Assembly: GCF_918741295.1 (NCBI RefSeq)
Contig: NZ_CAKKNB010000003.1
Span: forward strand, 746,668-810,667
Length of the DNA stretch: 64,000 nucleotides
Origin: Aquabacterium sp. CECT 9606
Lineage (GTDB): Bacteria; Pseudomonadota; Gammaproteobacteria; Burkholderiales; Burkholderiaceae_C
Direction of reading: 5' to 3'
A program made the position numbers and the translations under genes. Position 1 is the stretch's first letter. Each line of letters opens with the position of its first letter. This document shows, piece after piece, positions 26,947 through 36,139 of the stretch. The notes under the pieces are model-generated. The model searched no databases. It was not told the origin of the DNA and worked only from the letters and a program-made list of their open reading frames with translations.

Positions 26947-28545
26947 ATGCACATCCAAGTTCAAATCAATGAAGAAGGCGCCCTGCGCAACCAGCGCTAT
27001 GCCTTCACCGATCGCTTCACGCTCGTCTCCGAGCTGCTGCAAAACGCGCGCCGCGCTGGCGCGACCTGCATCGAGATCAACTACCACCCGGCCGTTCAGG
27101 TCTTGTGCGTCAACGACAACGGCTGCGGCATCGACGATTTCCAAAAGCTCCTGAGCTTTCACGAGTCTGGCTGGGATACAGCCACCGGCACAAGCGAGCA
27201 TCCCTTCGGTATCGGTTTCTCCAAGTGCCTCTACGCGGCTTCGCGTTGTGTCATCGCATCGGGCAACCAGCGCGTAGACATCGACACGGCCGCCGCCTTG
27301 GCTCGGGCCTCATTCAATGTCGTTCAGACGGAGGCAGACGACGCCGTCATCGGCACGCAGGTCGAGTTGCACGGTGTGGATCTGCCCGACCTGGCGTCGC
27401 GCATCGAGACCCTGTGCCTGGGCTTCCCGATCCCCGTCCTGTTCAACGGTGATCCTTTGCAGCGGCGCTTGGCCGAAGACCATCTGGAGATGACAGACAG
27501 CCCGATGGGCAAGGTCTACCTCACCGGTACGCACGATGGCCTGCACAACCACCACACGGTGGTGTTCCTGCAGGGTTTTTGCGTGATGAAGCCGATTCAC
27601 ATTGCGGTGGATCAGGTCAATGTGGTCCATCTGGATTCAACGCAGTTCATGGCCCGCTTGCCGGACCGAGACAAGCTGATCGACGAGGACGTGCAGCGCA
27701 AGCGCATCGATGCCGAGCTGAAGGCCGACTGGCGCCGCGTCCTGGAAACCGCCAAGGTGCGGATTGCGCCTGAACGATTCGCCGACATGTTCTATGCGGC
27801 GATGCGTTCATGGGGCCACCTGGACCTGCTCAACGACTTGGATGTCTTGCCGTGCGAGCTGTGCAGCCTGATCTCGGCCTACCCCATTCAATGCCACAGC
27901 GGTGCGATCGACTATGTGCAACGCCTGGAGGTCCCGATCAAGCGCCAAGACGTGGAAAGCGGCCTTGTCACCCTGGTCATCCTCGATTGGCTGAATGAAG
28001 AAAATACAGCGCGCTGGATGCTGGCACAAGCCCAGAGCCATGTGCTGATCGATTCGTTCGGGCTTGACGCGGGCCATTGGGCACAACGCCACCTGCGCCT
28101 CCTGGAAGACGAGCCACTGGATGTCCAGGTGGTGGCCGAGCAGCACCGCACACAAATGGAAGGCCGGTGGATCTGGCCGACCGTGGTCCTCTGCGAGGCG
28201 ATCAAGATCCAGGTGGGCGACGAGTGCGTCGTCATCACGGACGATGGCCTATTCCACGAAGACTGCCTCTACATCCCTCGGGGTGAGCACAGTGGTGAAG
28301 CGGTGCGCCAGGCCTCGGACTTTATGAACGAGTACGAGCAGTTCATGGAGAGCGACCTCGAAGCTGACCGCGAAAACTTGGCCGATCTGATCCGCCATTT
28401 GCGCTCGGTCGATCCGGTGCAGACGCTCTACTCGATGTTGCAGGAGTTGCGGCTGGGCAAGTACCCCTTGCTGCACGGCAAGTGTTTCCAACTGACGGTG
28501 GGGACCGGCACGGCGCCTGGTCACTCGCTTGAATTGATTGACTGA
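26947..28545 (+). CDS. GHKL/Hsp90-like ATPase domain protein
   Basis: ELLQNARRAGATCIEINY (N box), VNDNGCGIDDFQKLL (G1), HPFGIGFSKCLYAA (G2-like). Confidence 0.78.
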   Translation: MHIQVQINEEGALRNQRYAFTDRFTLVSELLQNARRAGATCIEINYHPAVQVLCVNDNGCGIDDFQKLLSFHESGWDTATGTSEHPFGIGFSKCLYAASRCVIASGNQRVDIDTAAALARASFNVVQTEADDAVIGTQVELHGVDLPDLASRIETLCLGFPIPVLFNGDPLQRRLAEDHLEMTDSPMGKVYLTGTHDGLHNHHTVVFLQGFCVMKPIHIAVDQVNVVHLDSTQFMARLPDRDKLIDEDVQRKRIDAELKADWRRVLETAKVRIAPERFADMFYAAMRSWGHLDLLNDLDVLPCELCSLISAYPIQCHSGAIDYVQRLEVPIKRQDVESGLVTLVILDWLNEENTARWMLAQAQSHVLIDSFGLDAGHWAQRHLRLLEDEPLDVQVVAEQHRTQMEGRWIWPTVVLCEAIKIQVGDECVVITDDGLFHEDCLYIPRGEHSGEAVRQASDFMNEYEQFMESDLEADRENLADLIRHLRSVDPVQTLYSMLQELRLGKYPLLHGKCFQLTVGTGTAPGHSLELID

Positions 28546-28701
28546 CCCATGAGCTGGCCCGCCAGCCATCGGTCACCGCGCGGGATGGGGCCTCATCACA
28601 AAGAGGGGCCTGTCCCGCCTGTTCGCCCACGGCAGACACATCGAGCCCGCTCCATGGGTTGGGCCTGTCGCCAGGTGGGTTCATCCATCACGGAGATCTT
28701 C

Positions 28702-29709
28702 ATGCAAAACCATGAATACGCGGCCCGCATCGAGGACATCAAGCGCCGTGCCCACGGCCGCTGGACAGAGATCCTCGGCAGCCTGGGCGTCGGCGAGCAC
28801 ATCCTGAAAAAGCGCAACCAGCCCTGCCCTTTGTGCGGCGGCACGGACCGCTTCCAGTACACCGACAGGTTCGGCGAGGGCAATTACCACTGCCGAGGCT
28901 GTGGCGCGGGCGGCGGCTTCAAGCTGCTGCAGGCCGTCAAGGGTCTGGATTTCAACAGCGCCCTGGTCGAAGTGGAGCGTTGCGTGGGCAGCGTGCCCGC
29001 CGAGCGGCACACCGCCGCGCAGGAGCCATCGGCATCCAGCATGAAGGCCTTGGCCAAGCGAATTTGGGATGAAGCCAGGCCCATCACAGCGGGCGACGAG
29101 GTGGAAAGCTATCTGGCCCAGCGTGGCCTGGCCCTGCCCAGCTACCCCAAGGTACTGCGCATGCATCCTGCTCTGGGCTACTACGAGAAGGACGGCAGCG
29201 GCAAGCCCCGCAAGGTGGCCGAGTACGCCGCCATGCTGGCCTGCATTCAGGGACCGGACGGGCATGCCGTCACCTTGCACCGCACCTACCTTCAGGACGG
29301 GCACAAGGCCGGGATGAAGGACGCCAAGAAGGTGCTGTCCTCTGGCATCAACGGTGCCGCGGTGCGCCTGTTCGATGCAAGCGAAGAGTTGGCCATCGCA
29401 GAAGGCATCGAGACGGCCATCGCCGTGCACCTAGCCACCGGCAAGCCGGTGTGGGCAGGACTGAGCGCGGGCAACCTGGAAAAGCTCTGGTTGCCCGACT
29501 CGGTGCGCAGCATCTGCATCTACGCCGACAACGACGCGGATGCCGACTTCGATGGTCAGGCCTTCGCGTTCGCGCTCGCACGCCGGTTGAAGAAGCAGCA
29601 ACGCCAGACCGGGCCACGTCTGGTACGGGTGTTCATGCCCAAGACGGCCGGCACCGATTGGGCCGATGTGTGGCTGGCGCGCGCCAAGGAAGCATCCGAA
29701 GCGCGATAG
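28702..29709 (+). CDS. Primase-like protein: CHC2-type zinc ribbon + Toprim
   Basis: CPLCGGTDRFQYTDRFGEGNYHCRGCGAGGG zinc ribbon; IAEGIETAIAVHLATGKPVWAGLSAGNLEKL and ICIYADNDADADFDGQ Toprim motifs. Confidence 0.83.
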   Translation: MQNHEYAARIEDIKRRAHGRWTEILGSLGVGEHILKKRNQPCPLCGGTDRFQYTDRFGEGNYHCRGCGAGGGFKLLQAVKGLDFNSALVEVERCVGSVPAERHTAAQEPSASSMKALAKRIWDEARPITAGDEVESYLAQRGLALPSYPKVLRMHPALGYYEKDGSGKPRKVAEYAAMLACIQGPDGHAVTLHRTYLQDGHKAGMKDAKKVLSSGINGAAVRLFDASEELAIAEGIETAIAVHLATGKPVWAGLSAGNLEKLWLPDSVRSICIYADNDADADFDGQAFAFALARRLKKQQRQTGPRLVRVFMPKTAGTDWADVWLARAKEASEAR

Positions 29710-29720
29710 CCGTTATCGAC

Positions 29721-29945
29721 GGGGCGCGGCTGAGAAGCCGCCCCCGCCTTTTCAGCGCCACTGCCGGTCTAAAACCGTGACGGTGGCGGCGAAAAGGTTT
29801 CCCAACTGGTTGCTGTCACACCAGGCCCTGCGTCATGCAGGGCAAAGACAGCCCTGGAGTTTCAAGCGCAAGTCATCGCGCCCTGTGTGGATCGGCTTAG
29901 GCCCGATCCGTCATCAACCCTGGCGGGGATGTGCATCCCCGCCAG
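29721..29945 (+). ncRNA. Candidate structured RNA / multi-hairpin leader upstream of the DUF932 gene
   Basis: GCGGCT-GAGA-AGCCGC (29726-29741, flanked by GGGG/CCCC), long imperfect CCTTTTC...GAAAAGG (29747-29797), GCCCTGC/GCAGGGC (29825-29843), GGATCGG/CCGATCC (29889-29909), CTGGCGGGGAT-GTGC-ATCCCCGCCAG (29920-29945). Confidence 0.45.
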
Positions 29946-29990
29946 TGGGTCATGCCGTCCCCGCTTTTCTTTTCAGAGTAGGAGCTTGAT

Positions 29991-31052
29991 ATGAGAAGCG
30001 GACGTTCCCTTGCAGACCTGGCCCGTGAACTGGAGCGCCAGTTGCACTCGAAGAAGGACCTCGTGGTCCCCTCGTCGCTGCTGCGTCACGACACCGATGA
30101 CCGAGGCGAGACCCGGCTCGTCATTGATGAGAGCGGAAAGCCAATGCCTTACGGCGTCATGCCGCTGGCACGCCGCCAGTTGGCCGACAAGCTGAAGATC
30201 CCCTATGCGTATTTCGAGCGCATGCGGGCCGAGCAACCGGTCCTGCTGGACCGCAATGTGAACACATGGCTGCAAAGCGAGGACGACCGGCGCATGATCC
30301 GCACGCTGGACGGTAACGTCCGTGCCGTGCTGTCGGACCGCTATCGAAGGCTGGACAACTTCGACCTGGCCGAAAGCGTGCTGCCCATCCTGCAGCAGTT
30401 GCCAGAGGTGCGCTTCGAATCGGTGGAACTGACCGAGACGCGGATGTACCTCAAGTGCGTCACGCCGCGATTGAAGGTCGAGATGGCGCCCGGCGATGTG
30501 GTGCAGGCCGGTGTGGTGATCTCCAACTCGGAGGTCGGGCAAGGCACCTTGTCCGTTCAGCCGCTGCTTTTCCGGCTGGTGTGCCGCAACGGCCTGATTG
30601 CCTCGGACCGCGCCTTGCGCAAGACCCATGTCGGACGGGCGCTGGGCTCGGACGAGAATATCACCGTGTTCAAGGACGACACCTTGCAGGCTGACGACAA
30701 GGCCTTCTTCTTGAAGGTGCGTGACGTGGTGCAGGCAGCAGTGTCTGAGGCGACCTTCCTTCAGGCCGCGCAGAAGATGCAAAAGACCTTGCAGATCCCA
30801 CTGGTGGGCAACCCCGTCAAAACGGTCGAGGTACTGGCGCAGCGCTTCACGCTCAACGACACGGAGCGCGCGGGCGTCTTGCGTCACCTGATCTCTGAGG
30901 GGGACCTGTCGGGATACGGCCTGGTCAACGCGGTCACGCACTTTTCAAAAGAGGTCGAGGACTATGACCGCGCCACCGAGTTCGAAGCACTGGGCGGCAA
31001 ACTGATCGAGTTGCCCACCAAGGAGTGGACAGAACTGGCGCAAGCCGCATAA
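29991..31052 (+). CDS. DUF932-like protein
   Basis: 353 aa; LSDRYRRLDNFDLAESVLPIL and VVISNSEVGQGTLSVQPLLFRLVCRNGL motifs typical of plasmid/phage DUF932. Confidence 0.8.
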   Translation: MRSGRSLADLARELERQLHSKKDLVVPSSLLRHDTDDRGETRLVIDESGKPMPYGVMPLARRQLADKLKIPYAYFERMRAEQPVLLDRNVNTWLQSEDDRRMIRTLDGNVRAVLSDRYRRLDNFDLAESVLPILQQLPEVRFESVELTETRMYLKCVTPRLKVEMAPGDVVQAGVVISNSEVGQGTLSVQPLLFRLVCRNGLIASDRALRKTHVGRALGSDENITVFKDDTLQADDKAFFLKVRDVVQAAVSEATFLQAAQKMQKTLQIPLVGNPVKTVEVLAQRFTLNDTERAGVLRHLISEGDLSGYGLVNAVTHFSKEVEDYDRATEFEALGGKLIELPTKEWTELAQAA

Positions 31053-31064
31053 GGCGGCCTTCAC

Positions 31065-31097
31065 AACCACCGGTGCCTCAAGGCCCGGTGGTTTTTT
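31065..31097 (+). terminator. Rho-independent terminator
   Basis: AACCACCGG...CCGGTGGTT perfect 9-bp arms followed by a T run, 13 nt after the DUF932 stop. Confidence 0.82.
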
Positions 31098-31373
31098 CAT
31101 GGGCTGGACGAACGCCCTCGCATGGCTTCTGCCATCTGCGCCAGTTCGTTGAACAACTTCTGAACCATGGCTGTTGAATACGGCAGACATGCCGGGGTGT
31201 TGCGGATGGCAAGCAGGTAGATCTCAGGCGCAGCGCTTGATTCAGATGGGACTTGATGGGTAAGCTGAAACTGCCCTTACCCACATCAAGAATGAACCAT
31301 ATGCCCAGCCAAAAGACAGCCATTCACCCGCATTGCCACCATGCCCCATTCGGGTCAACCCACAGGACCGACC

Positions 31374-31697
31374 ATGAGCGCCACTAAATTCACCGACGTG
31401 CAACTGACCAATCTGTACATTCTTCAAGCCATCAGACTGGGTATCGCGCAAGACCGGGTATCAACCTGCCTCAAGTTCGCGCTTGATGCGGCCCAAGCCG
31501 ATCACCTCTGCGCCCTGAACCACGATGAGTTGTGGTCTCTCGTGATCCGCATCGGACAGAGCACCCTGTTCCCTCCGCGTCAAGATTTCCTCACGTTGCT
31601 CAAGGCACCGGCGGCGCTGGCGGCTCCTCTTGCGGCGGTTCATCCGCCAAGACCGTTGCCCGCCTCACCCGCTCTGGCACTCACCCATCACTGCTGA
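31374..31697 (+). CDS. FlhD-like activator subunit (SetD/AcaD-like)
   Basis: LTNLYILQAIRLGIAQDRVSTCLKFALDAAQADHLCALNHDELWSLVIRIGQSTLFPPR resembles FlhD; followed directly by an FlhC-like gene. Confidence 0.75.
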   Translation: MSATKFTDVQLTNLYILQAIRLGIAQDRVSTCLKFALDAAQADHLCALNHDELWSLVIRIGQSTLFPPRQDFLTLLKAPAALAAPLAAVHPPRPLPASPALALTHHC

Positions 31698-31711
31698 TCC
31701 ACGGATCCGCG

Positions 31712-32266
31712 ATGCCAACGCGCGCCGACCGGCAGCTCAGCGCCATCAAATTGGGCCAGGACTGCGCCGTGTTGGGCGCACGGGTTCGCACGATCCACCA
31801 CATCACCGGCCTGAACCCGAGGGACGTTCAGCGTCTCTTCTTCAACGACCCGCAAGCAATACCGCGCGGCCGACCGCCCAACTCCCTGGAGTGGTACCAC
31901 GGTGCCAACCTGATCGCCAGGGCCGAGGCCTCCATCTTTATCGCCATCTACCACCGCTTGCGCAACACCGGATTCAGCGCGGGCGAGTCCATGATCAGCG
32001 CCTACCGCGGCTACCAGGCCATTTGCCAGGGTCCGCACCGAATCAGCTTCGACCGGGCTTTCGACCTGGCCTCGCACACCGACGGGATCTGGCTGACGCC
32101 CACACCCGTTTTCGACATTCTCAGTTGCCCGGTGTGCAGCAGCAGGTTCATGACCGCCATTGGTACCCTGGCCCCTGCCAGCGACGAATGCCCTTTCTGT
32201 AAACTGATTCAGCGCTACGACACCGATCCCCGCTTGCAAGCATCATTTCCCCGTCACGCCGCCTGA
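31712..32266 (+). CDS. FlhC-like activator subunit (SetC/AcaC-like)
   Basis: LGARVRTIHHITGL, SLEWYHGANLIARAEASIFIAIYHRLRNTG, and Cys4 site CPVC...CPFC as in FlhC. Confidence 0.82.
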   Translation: MPTRADRQLSAIKLGQDCAVLGARVRTIHHITGLNPRDVQRLFFNDPQAIPRGRPPNSLEWYHGANLIARAEASIFIAIYHRLRNTGFSAGESMISAYRGYQAICQGPHRISFDRAFDLASHTDGIWLTPTPVFDILSCPVCSSRFMTAIGTLAPASDECPFCKLIQRYDTDPRLQASFPRHAA

Positions 32267-32649
32267 TCGCGCGATAGTCAGGCGGAAATCGCGCGCGGAA
32301 CATGCCAACTGGTCTACGTCCGACACACCACTGGGCCGGATTGGGGGCATGAGGAGATGGCAACCGACGTTGCTGTCGCCCAACGCCCCCTCGGGGCTGG
32401 ATTCCTCGCAATTGCCCCCTTTTGCTTTTAGACTTCGCAGCGACAGGGTTACGTTGGCAGCAAATACTTACAGGGGAAGCATCGGCCAAGAGGCAGGTGC
32501 GGATGTCGGCCAAGCCATGCTTGCGTGGCGCGATGGTCGGCCAGATGCCGTGTCGTAGCCCATCGACAGTGCGATTGCGGTCTGATCGCACGACAACCTA
32601 GTCAATTCGTCGTCAGACAATTTCTGCGATCGTCAGCAAAGGACCTCCC

Positions 32650-33336
32650 ATGCGCCTCTCCCACTGCTTTGCCGCCATCCTCATTGCATTCGGCTCGATC
32701 GGGGCCTCTGCCGCCGATTGGCAGAGTTCAGGAGAGACCAACGGTGTCCAGCTCTACTCAAAGAGCGAACCTGGTGAATCCCTCAAGTATTTCAAAGGCG
32801 TGACGCGCATCAAGGCGCCCATGAAGAACGTGCTGGCAGTCATCCTGGTGCGCGAGACCTTCCCCGAGTGGTTCTACAACATGCTCGAAGACTCGACCTT
32901 ACCAACAGACAACCCCGACAGTTCGTACTGCTACATCTGGATCAAAGGGGTCTGGCCCACCGACGACCGTGACACCGTCGCCCGAGTCACCGTCAACCAA
33001 GATCCCCAGACCCTGGCAGTGGCCATCACGGCCAAAAGTGCCGAGCAGCACCGCGTTCCGACCAAGAAGGATCGCGTTCGCATCCAAACCCTGTATTCAG
33101 GCTTCACGGTCAAACCCATCTCGGCCGACGAGACCGAGGTTCAACTGGAAGGCATGGCCGATCCAGCCGGGAACATTCCGGCCTTCGTGACCAACATGGT
33201 TGCATCCGATTTGCCGGCCAAGACATTGGTCAATCTGCGCACACGGCTGGAGACACCGGGCAAGGTTGATCTGAGCGTGCTGGACAAAGTCCCGTTCGCA
33301 CAGTTGTCCATGCAAAAGATCAAACTGCCGCAGTGA
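32650..33336 (+). CDS. Secreted START-domain lipid-binding-like protein
   Basis: Signal peptide MRLSHCFAAILIAFGSIGASAA; GVQLYSKSEPGESLKYFKGVTRIKAPMKNVLAVI and SSYCYIWIKGVWPTDDRD resemble bacterial START proteins. Confidence 0.72.
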   Translation: MRLSHCFAAILIAFGSIGASAADWQSSGETNGVQLYSKSEPGESLKYFKGVTRIKAPMKNVLAVILVRETFPEWFYNMLEDSTLPTDNPDSSYCYIWIKGVWPTDDRDTVARVTVNQDPQTLAVAITAKSAEQHRVPTKKDRVRIQTLYSGFTVKPISADETEVQLEGMADPAGNIPAFVTNMVASDLPAKTLVNLRTRLETPGKVDLSVLDKVPFAQLSMQKIKLPQ

Positions 33337-33363
33337 GCAACCCTGCGGTGAGTTGGAAACCAC

Positions 33364-34770
33364 TCACCGTTCGGTCAGTGGAAAGGTCACCTCAAAAGCC
33401 GACCCCGTTACGGGTTCGCTTTTGACTGCAATGGCCCCACCGATGCTCCTCATCAACTCCTGACATATCGACAACCCCAGGCCGCTTCCACCGAATCGGC
33501 GCGAGTAAGACGAATCGACCTGGTAGAACGGCTGGAAGATGTTCTTGAGTTCCGCCGCCGGAATGCCGATGCCTGTATCGGTCACTGAGATCGTCACCTG
33601 GTATCGCTTCGGCGCTAGCTCATGAGAGGCCACCGCAAGCCTGATTTCACCGTGGTCAGTGAACTTGATGGCGTTGACCAGAAGGTTGAGAATCACCCTT
33701 TTGAGCTTGTGTGGCTGGCCAGCAAAGATCTTGCCCGCGATCTGCTCGACATCAATGGCGAGCTTCAGGCCCTTCTCCTGCCGCGAATGATCGACGATCT
33801 GAGCGCATTCGACTAGAAGCACATCGAGTTTGAACTCCGAATCGCCGTCATCCCGAGACGTGCCCCCTAGCATGGCGTAGTGCAATAGATCATCCAGCGT
33901 GGCCAGGAGCTGATCGCACGCCTGTTCGACCTGTTGAAAAGTCTTCAGCCTCTTTTCGCTCAATTGACCCTCGAAGTCTTTCTGCATGACCGACATCAAT
34001 CTGGTGACGGTATGCATGGGCGTGCGTATCTCGTGACTGAGCATGGCCATGAACGTGGTCTTCGTTCGGTTAGCTGCTGTCTCCGCCTCGATGAGGCGCT
34101 GCTTCAACGCAGCGACATTCTTCAGCCTCTTGGTCTGCAGGAAGATGCGGCGCTCGCGCATGTCGAACATGCGTCGTATCCAGAAGCCCACCGCATTCGA
34201 CACGCTGATGTACGTCAGCATCCGGCCGACCACGGTGGCATTGAACACGCCGGACACGTAAACGGTGCCAATCGTGAGCGCGGCCAGCAGCAAAGACAGC
34301 AGGATGGCGATCGAAATGGGCAAGCGCATGAAGTAGTAACACGCGATGGTCAACAGGATGCACGTCGAATTGACGGACAAATAGAAGAACTCGGGATGCC
34401 CATACAACTGGGTTCGATACTCGAAGAACAAGATGCCAGACACATACACCACCATCAGCGCAGGCGCGACGATGTGGAAGTTCTTCTCGTACTTTTCGGT
34501 GTGGACTTTTGCGTGCCACCCGATGGCAAAGAACAACAGGATAAGCGCGGCCCGCACCACCTGGACGGTGTCGGTCATCGGGCGCTTAAAGGCAAAGTAC
34601 TCCACACAGGAGAACACCACAAACGACAGCGCCGCCATCAAAGAGAAGACGTATCCCGTTCGCACCCCGGACAGGTGATAGGCGGCCCCGAACTCCTGTT
34701 CAAGCCGGGTGTTCCTGAACGGCCTTCCGCGCATCTGGCGCATGAAGCTGTGGCGTATCGATTTCCTCAT
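33364..34770 (-). CDS. Membrane sensor histidine kinase
   Basis: N-terminal multi-TM region; H-box MAMLSHEIRTPMH, N-box LLVNAIKFT, G-boxes DTGIGIP and GGSGLGLSICQ. Start MRKSIRHSF overlaps the upstream stop. Confidence 0.88.
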   Translation of the reverse strand: MRKSIRHSFMRQMRGRPFRNTRLEQEFGAAYHLSGVRTGYVFSLMAALSFVVFSCVEYFAFKRPMTDTVQVVRAALILLFFAIGWHAKVHTEKYEKNFHIVAPALMVVYVSGILFFEYRTQLYGHPEFFYLSVNSTCILLTIACYYFMRLPISIAILLSLLLAALTIGTVYVSGVFNATVVGRMLTYISVSNAVGFWIRRMFDMRERRIFLQTKRLKNVAALKQRLIEAETAANRTKTTFMAMLSHEIRTPMHTVTRLMSVMQKDFEGQLSEKRLKTFQQVEQACDQLLATLDDLLHYAMLGGTSRDDGDSEFKLDVLLVECAQIVDHSRQEKGLKLAIDVEQIAGKIFAGQPHKLKRVILNLLVNAIKFTDHGEIRLAVASHELAPKRYQVTISVTDTGIGIPAAELKNIFQPFYQVDSSYSRRFGGSGLGLSICQELMRSIGGAIAVKSEPVTGSAFEVTFPLTER

Positions 34771-35717
34771 TTCTCGAGCAGCTTCAGTTCGGCTTGATTC
34801 CGAGAAGACGGGCTTGCCGCCGACGCCGCACAGCAGGGTACAGCCCCGGCATATGCCCCAGGAAAACGCGGCATTGACCATGCCCTGACACCCTGCAGAT
34901 GAAAGTACCTCACCCCACGCTTCTTCAGTGCCACGATGGATTCAGGTGAGCATTCCGGATAGACCTCATTGAGCACCACCGAGCCGTCCCAGAGTTCGCC
35001 GATATAGCGCTCCATCACATGATGCCGCGAGATGTTGACGATGAGCGCAGGCCTTCCTCCAAGGCTTTGCAAGGTCGCCCCGTCACGGCAAGTGTCGTCA
35101 GGGTGTTCGGGGTCGATCTCGAAGACGGTGAGATCCGGTCGGTCATGGAGAAGCTGTATCACCCGACGTCCCAGGAACCCGGCCGATCCCAAAATGACCA
35201 CCGGGCAATGCGCTGGAAGCGAAGCCTCAATCATTACTTCATCAATGGCCTGAATGATCCACCAGGCTGTGCGGGCGAGTTCGATGGGCTCTCGCTCGAC
35301 CCCACTCTTTGCCAGCACGCTGGGCAACACGCCCGAATAGGCAATGGCATCAATGCCGGTGAGCTTGGCCACGGCATCCATTCGCTGATGGACCGCCAGC
35401 AATTTTTGCCGGTTCTCAGCGTCTGCGAACTCGTGCTCGAAGGCCCCCATGGCGAAGATCAACCCACCGCCATCCGGCGTCATGAAGAAGCCACCGAACG
35501 TGGGCCGCCACTTCACCCTGCGTGCATACCAAGCAAAGGTCACGCTCTCCATGTAGCGCCGGTTGGCGGGATAGAAAAGCACGATCGTCGACAGGCGTTT
35601 GCCAAATAGGAACCGCCCGATCCAGCCGACAGCCACGAGACAGACCTTCAGGGTCAGCACCTCGGAGAGCATTATCTGGATTGACGCGCGAACCAACTTT
35701 TTCATATCACTCCACAC
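34767..35717 (-). CDS. Rossmann-fold enzyme coupled to histidine kinase (possible signal-synthesis enzyme)
   Basis: PVVILGSAGFLGRRVIQLL (GxxGxxG) after a hydrophobic N-terminal segment; 4-nt stop/start overlap with the kinase gene. Confidence 0.55.
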   Translation of the reverse strand: MWSDMKKLVRASIQIMLSEVLTLKVCLVAVGWIGRFLFGKRLSTIVLFYPANRRYMESVTFAWYARRVKWRPTFGGFFMTPDGGGLIFAMGAFEHEFADAENRQKLLAVHQRMDAVAKLTGIDAIAYSGVLPSVLAKSGVEREPIELARTAWWIIQAIDEVMIEASLPAHCPVVILGSAGFLGRRVIQLLHDRPDLTVFEIDPEHPDDTCRDGATLQSLGGRPALIVNISRHHVMERYIGELWDGSVVLNEVYPECSPESIVALKKRGVRYFHLQGVRAWSMPRFPGAYAGAVPCCAASAASPSSRNQAELKLLEK

Positions 35718-36139
35718 AGCGGTCCTGGTTCATGTTTCGTCCCACAATGTGACGCAGTCAGCGAGATGCCCATACACGTATTCGCCCTTGCATGCCGCAG
35801 TGGACCTCCTTCTACCCCATGCGACTTTAAGACCTGTGGGGATGCATCCTTGGCGGCCGAAAGGCATTGGTCGTTGCCTCACGCCAACAACACGATGACA
35901 GAATGGCAACCAAACAGAGGCCGCTTAGCGTGTTTACCCAAACATGCGCGCATTTCAATCCAGAGCCATTTCGTCAGTGATCAAACAGGCTTCCTGGTGA
36001 CATCACTTGCCGAGCGAGGATTTTCCTCGGTTGCATCCTGCAACCCGATTCTGTATAAATGCGCGCCAGTGCCGTGAAGTATCCAGGGAAGTGTTTGTGA
36101 GTGCCGGTATTGCCTTTGCAACGTTCAGGGGAAATAACA

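Noticed and set aside
29721-29945. CRISPR array
   Set aside because: Hairpins differ from each other and there is no regular repeat-spacer periodicity.
31374-32266. Flagellar regulon master genes (flhDC) as evidence of a flagellar locus
   Set aside because: No structural flagellar genes nearby except orphan fliQ 12 kb away; conjugative context fits SetCD/AcaCD-type activators better.
33934-34797. 287-aa plus-strand ORF
   Set aside because: Antisense to the histidine kinase; His/Arg/Gln-rich shadow.
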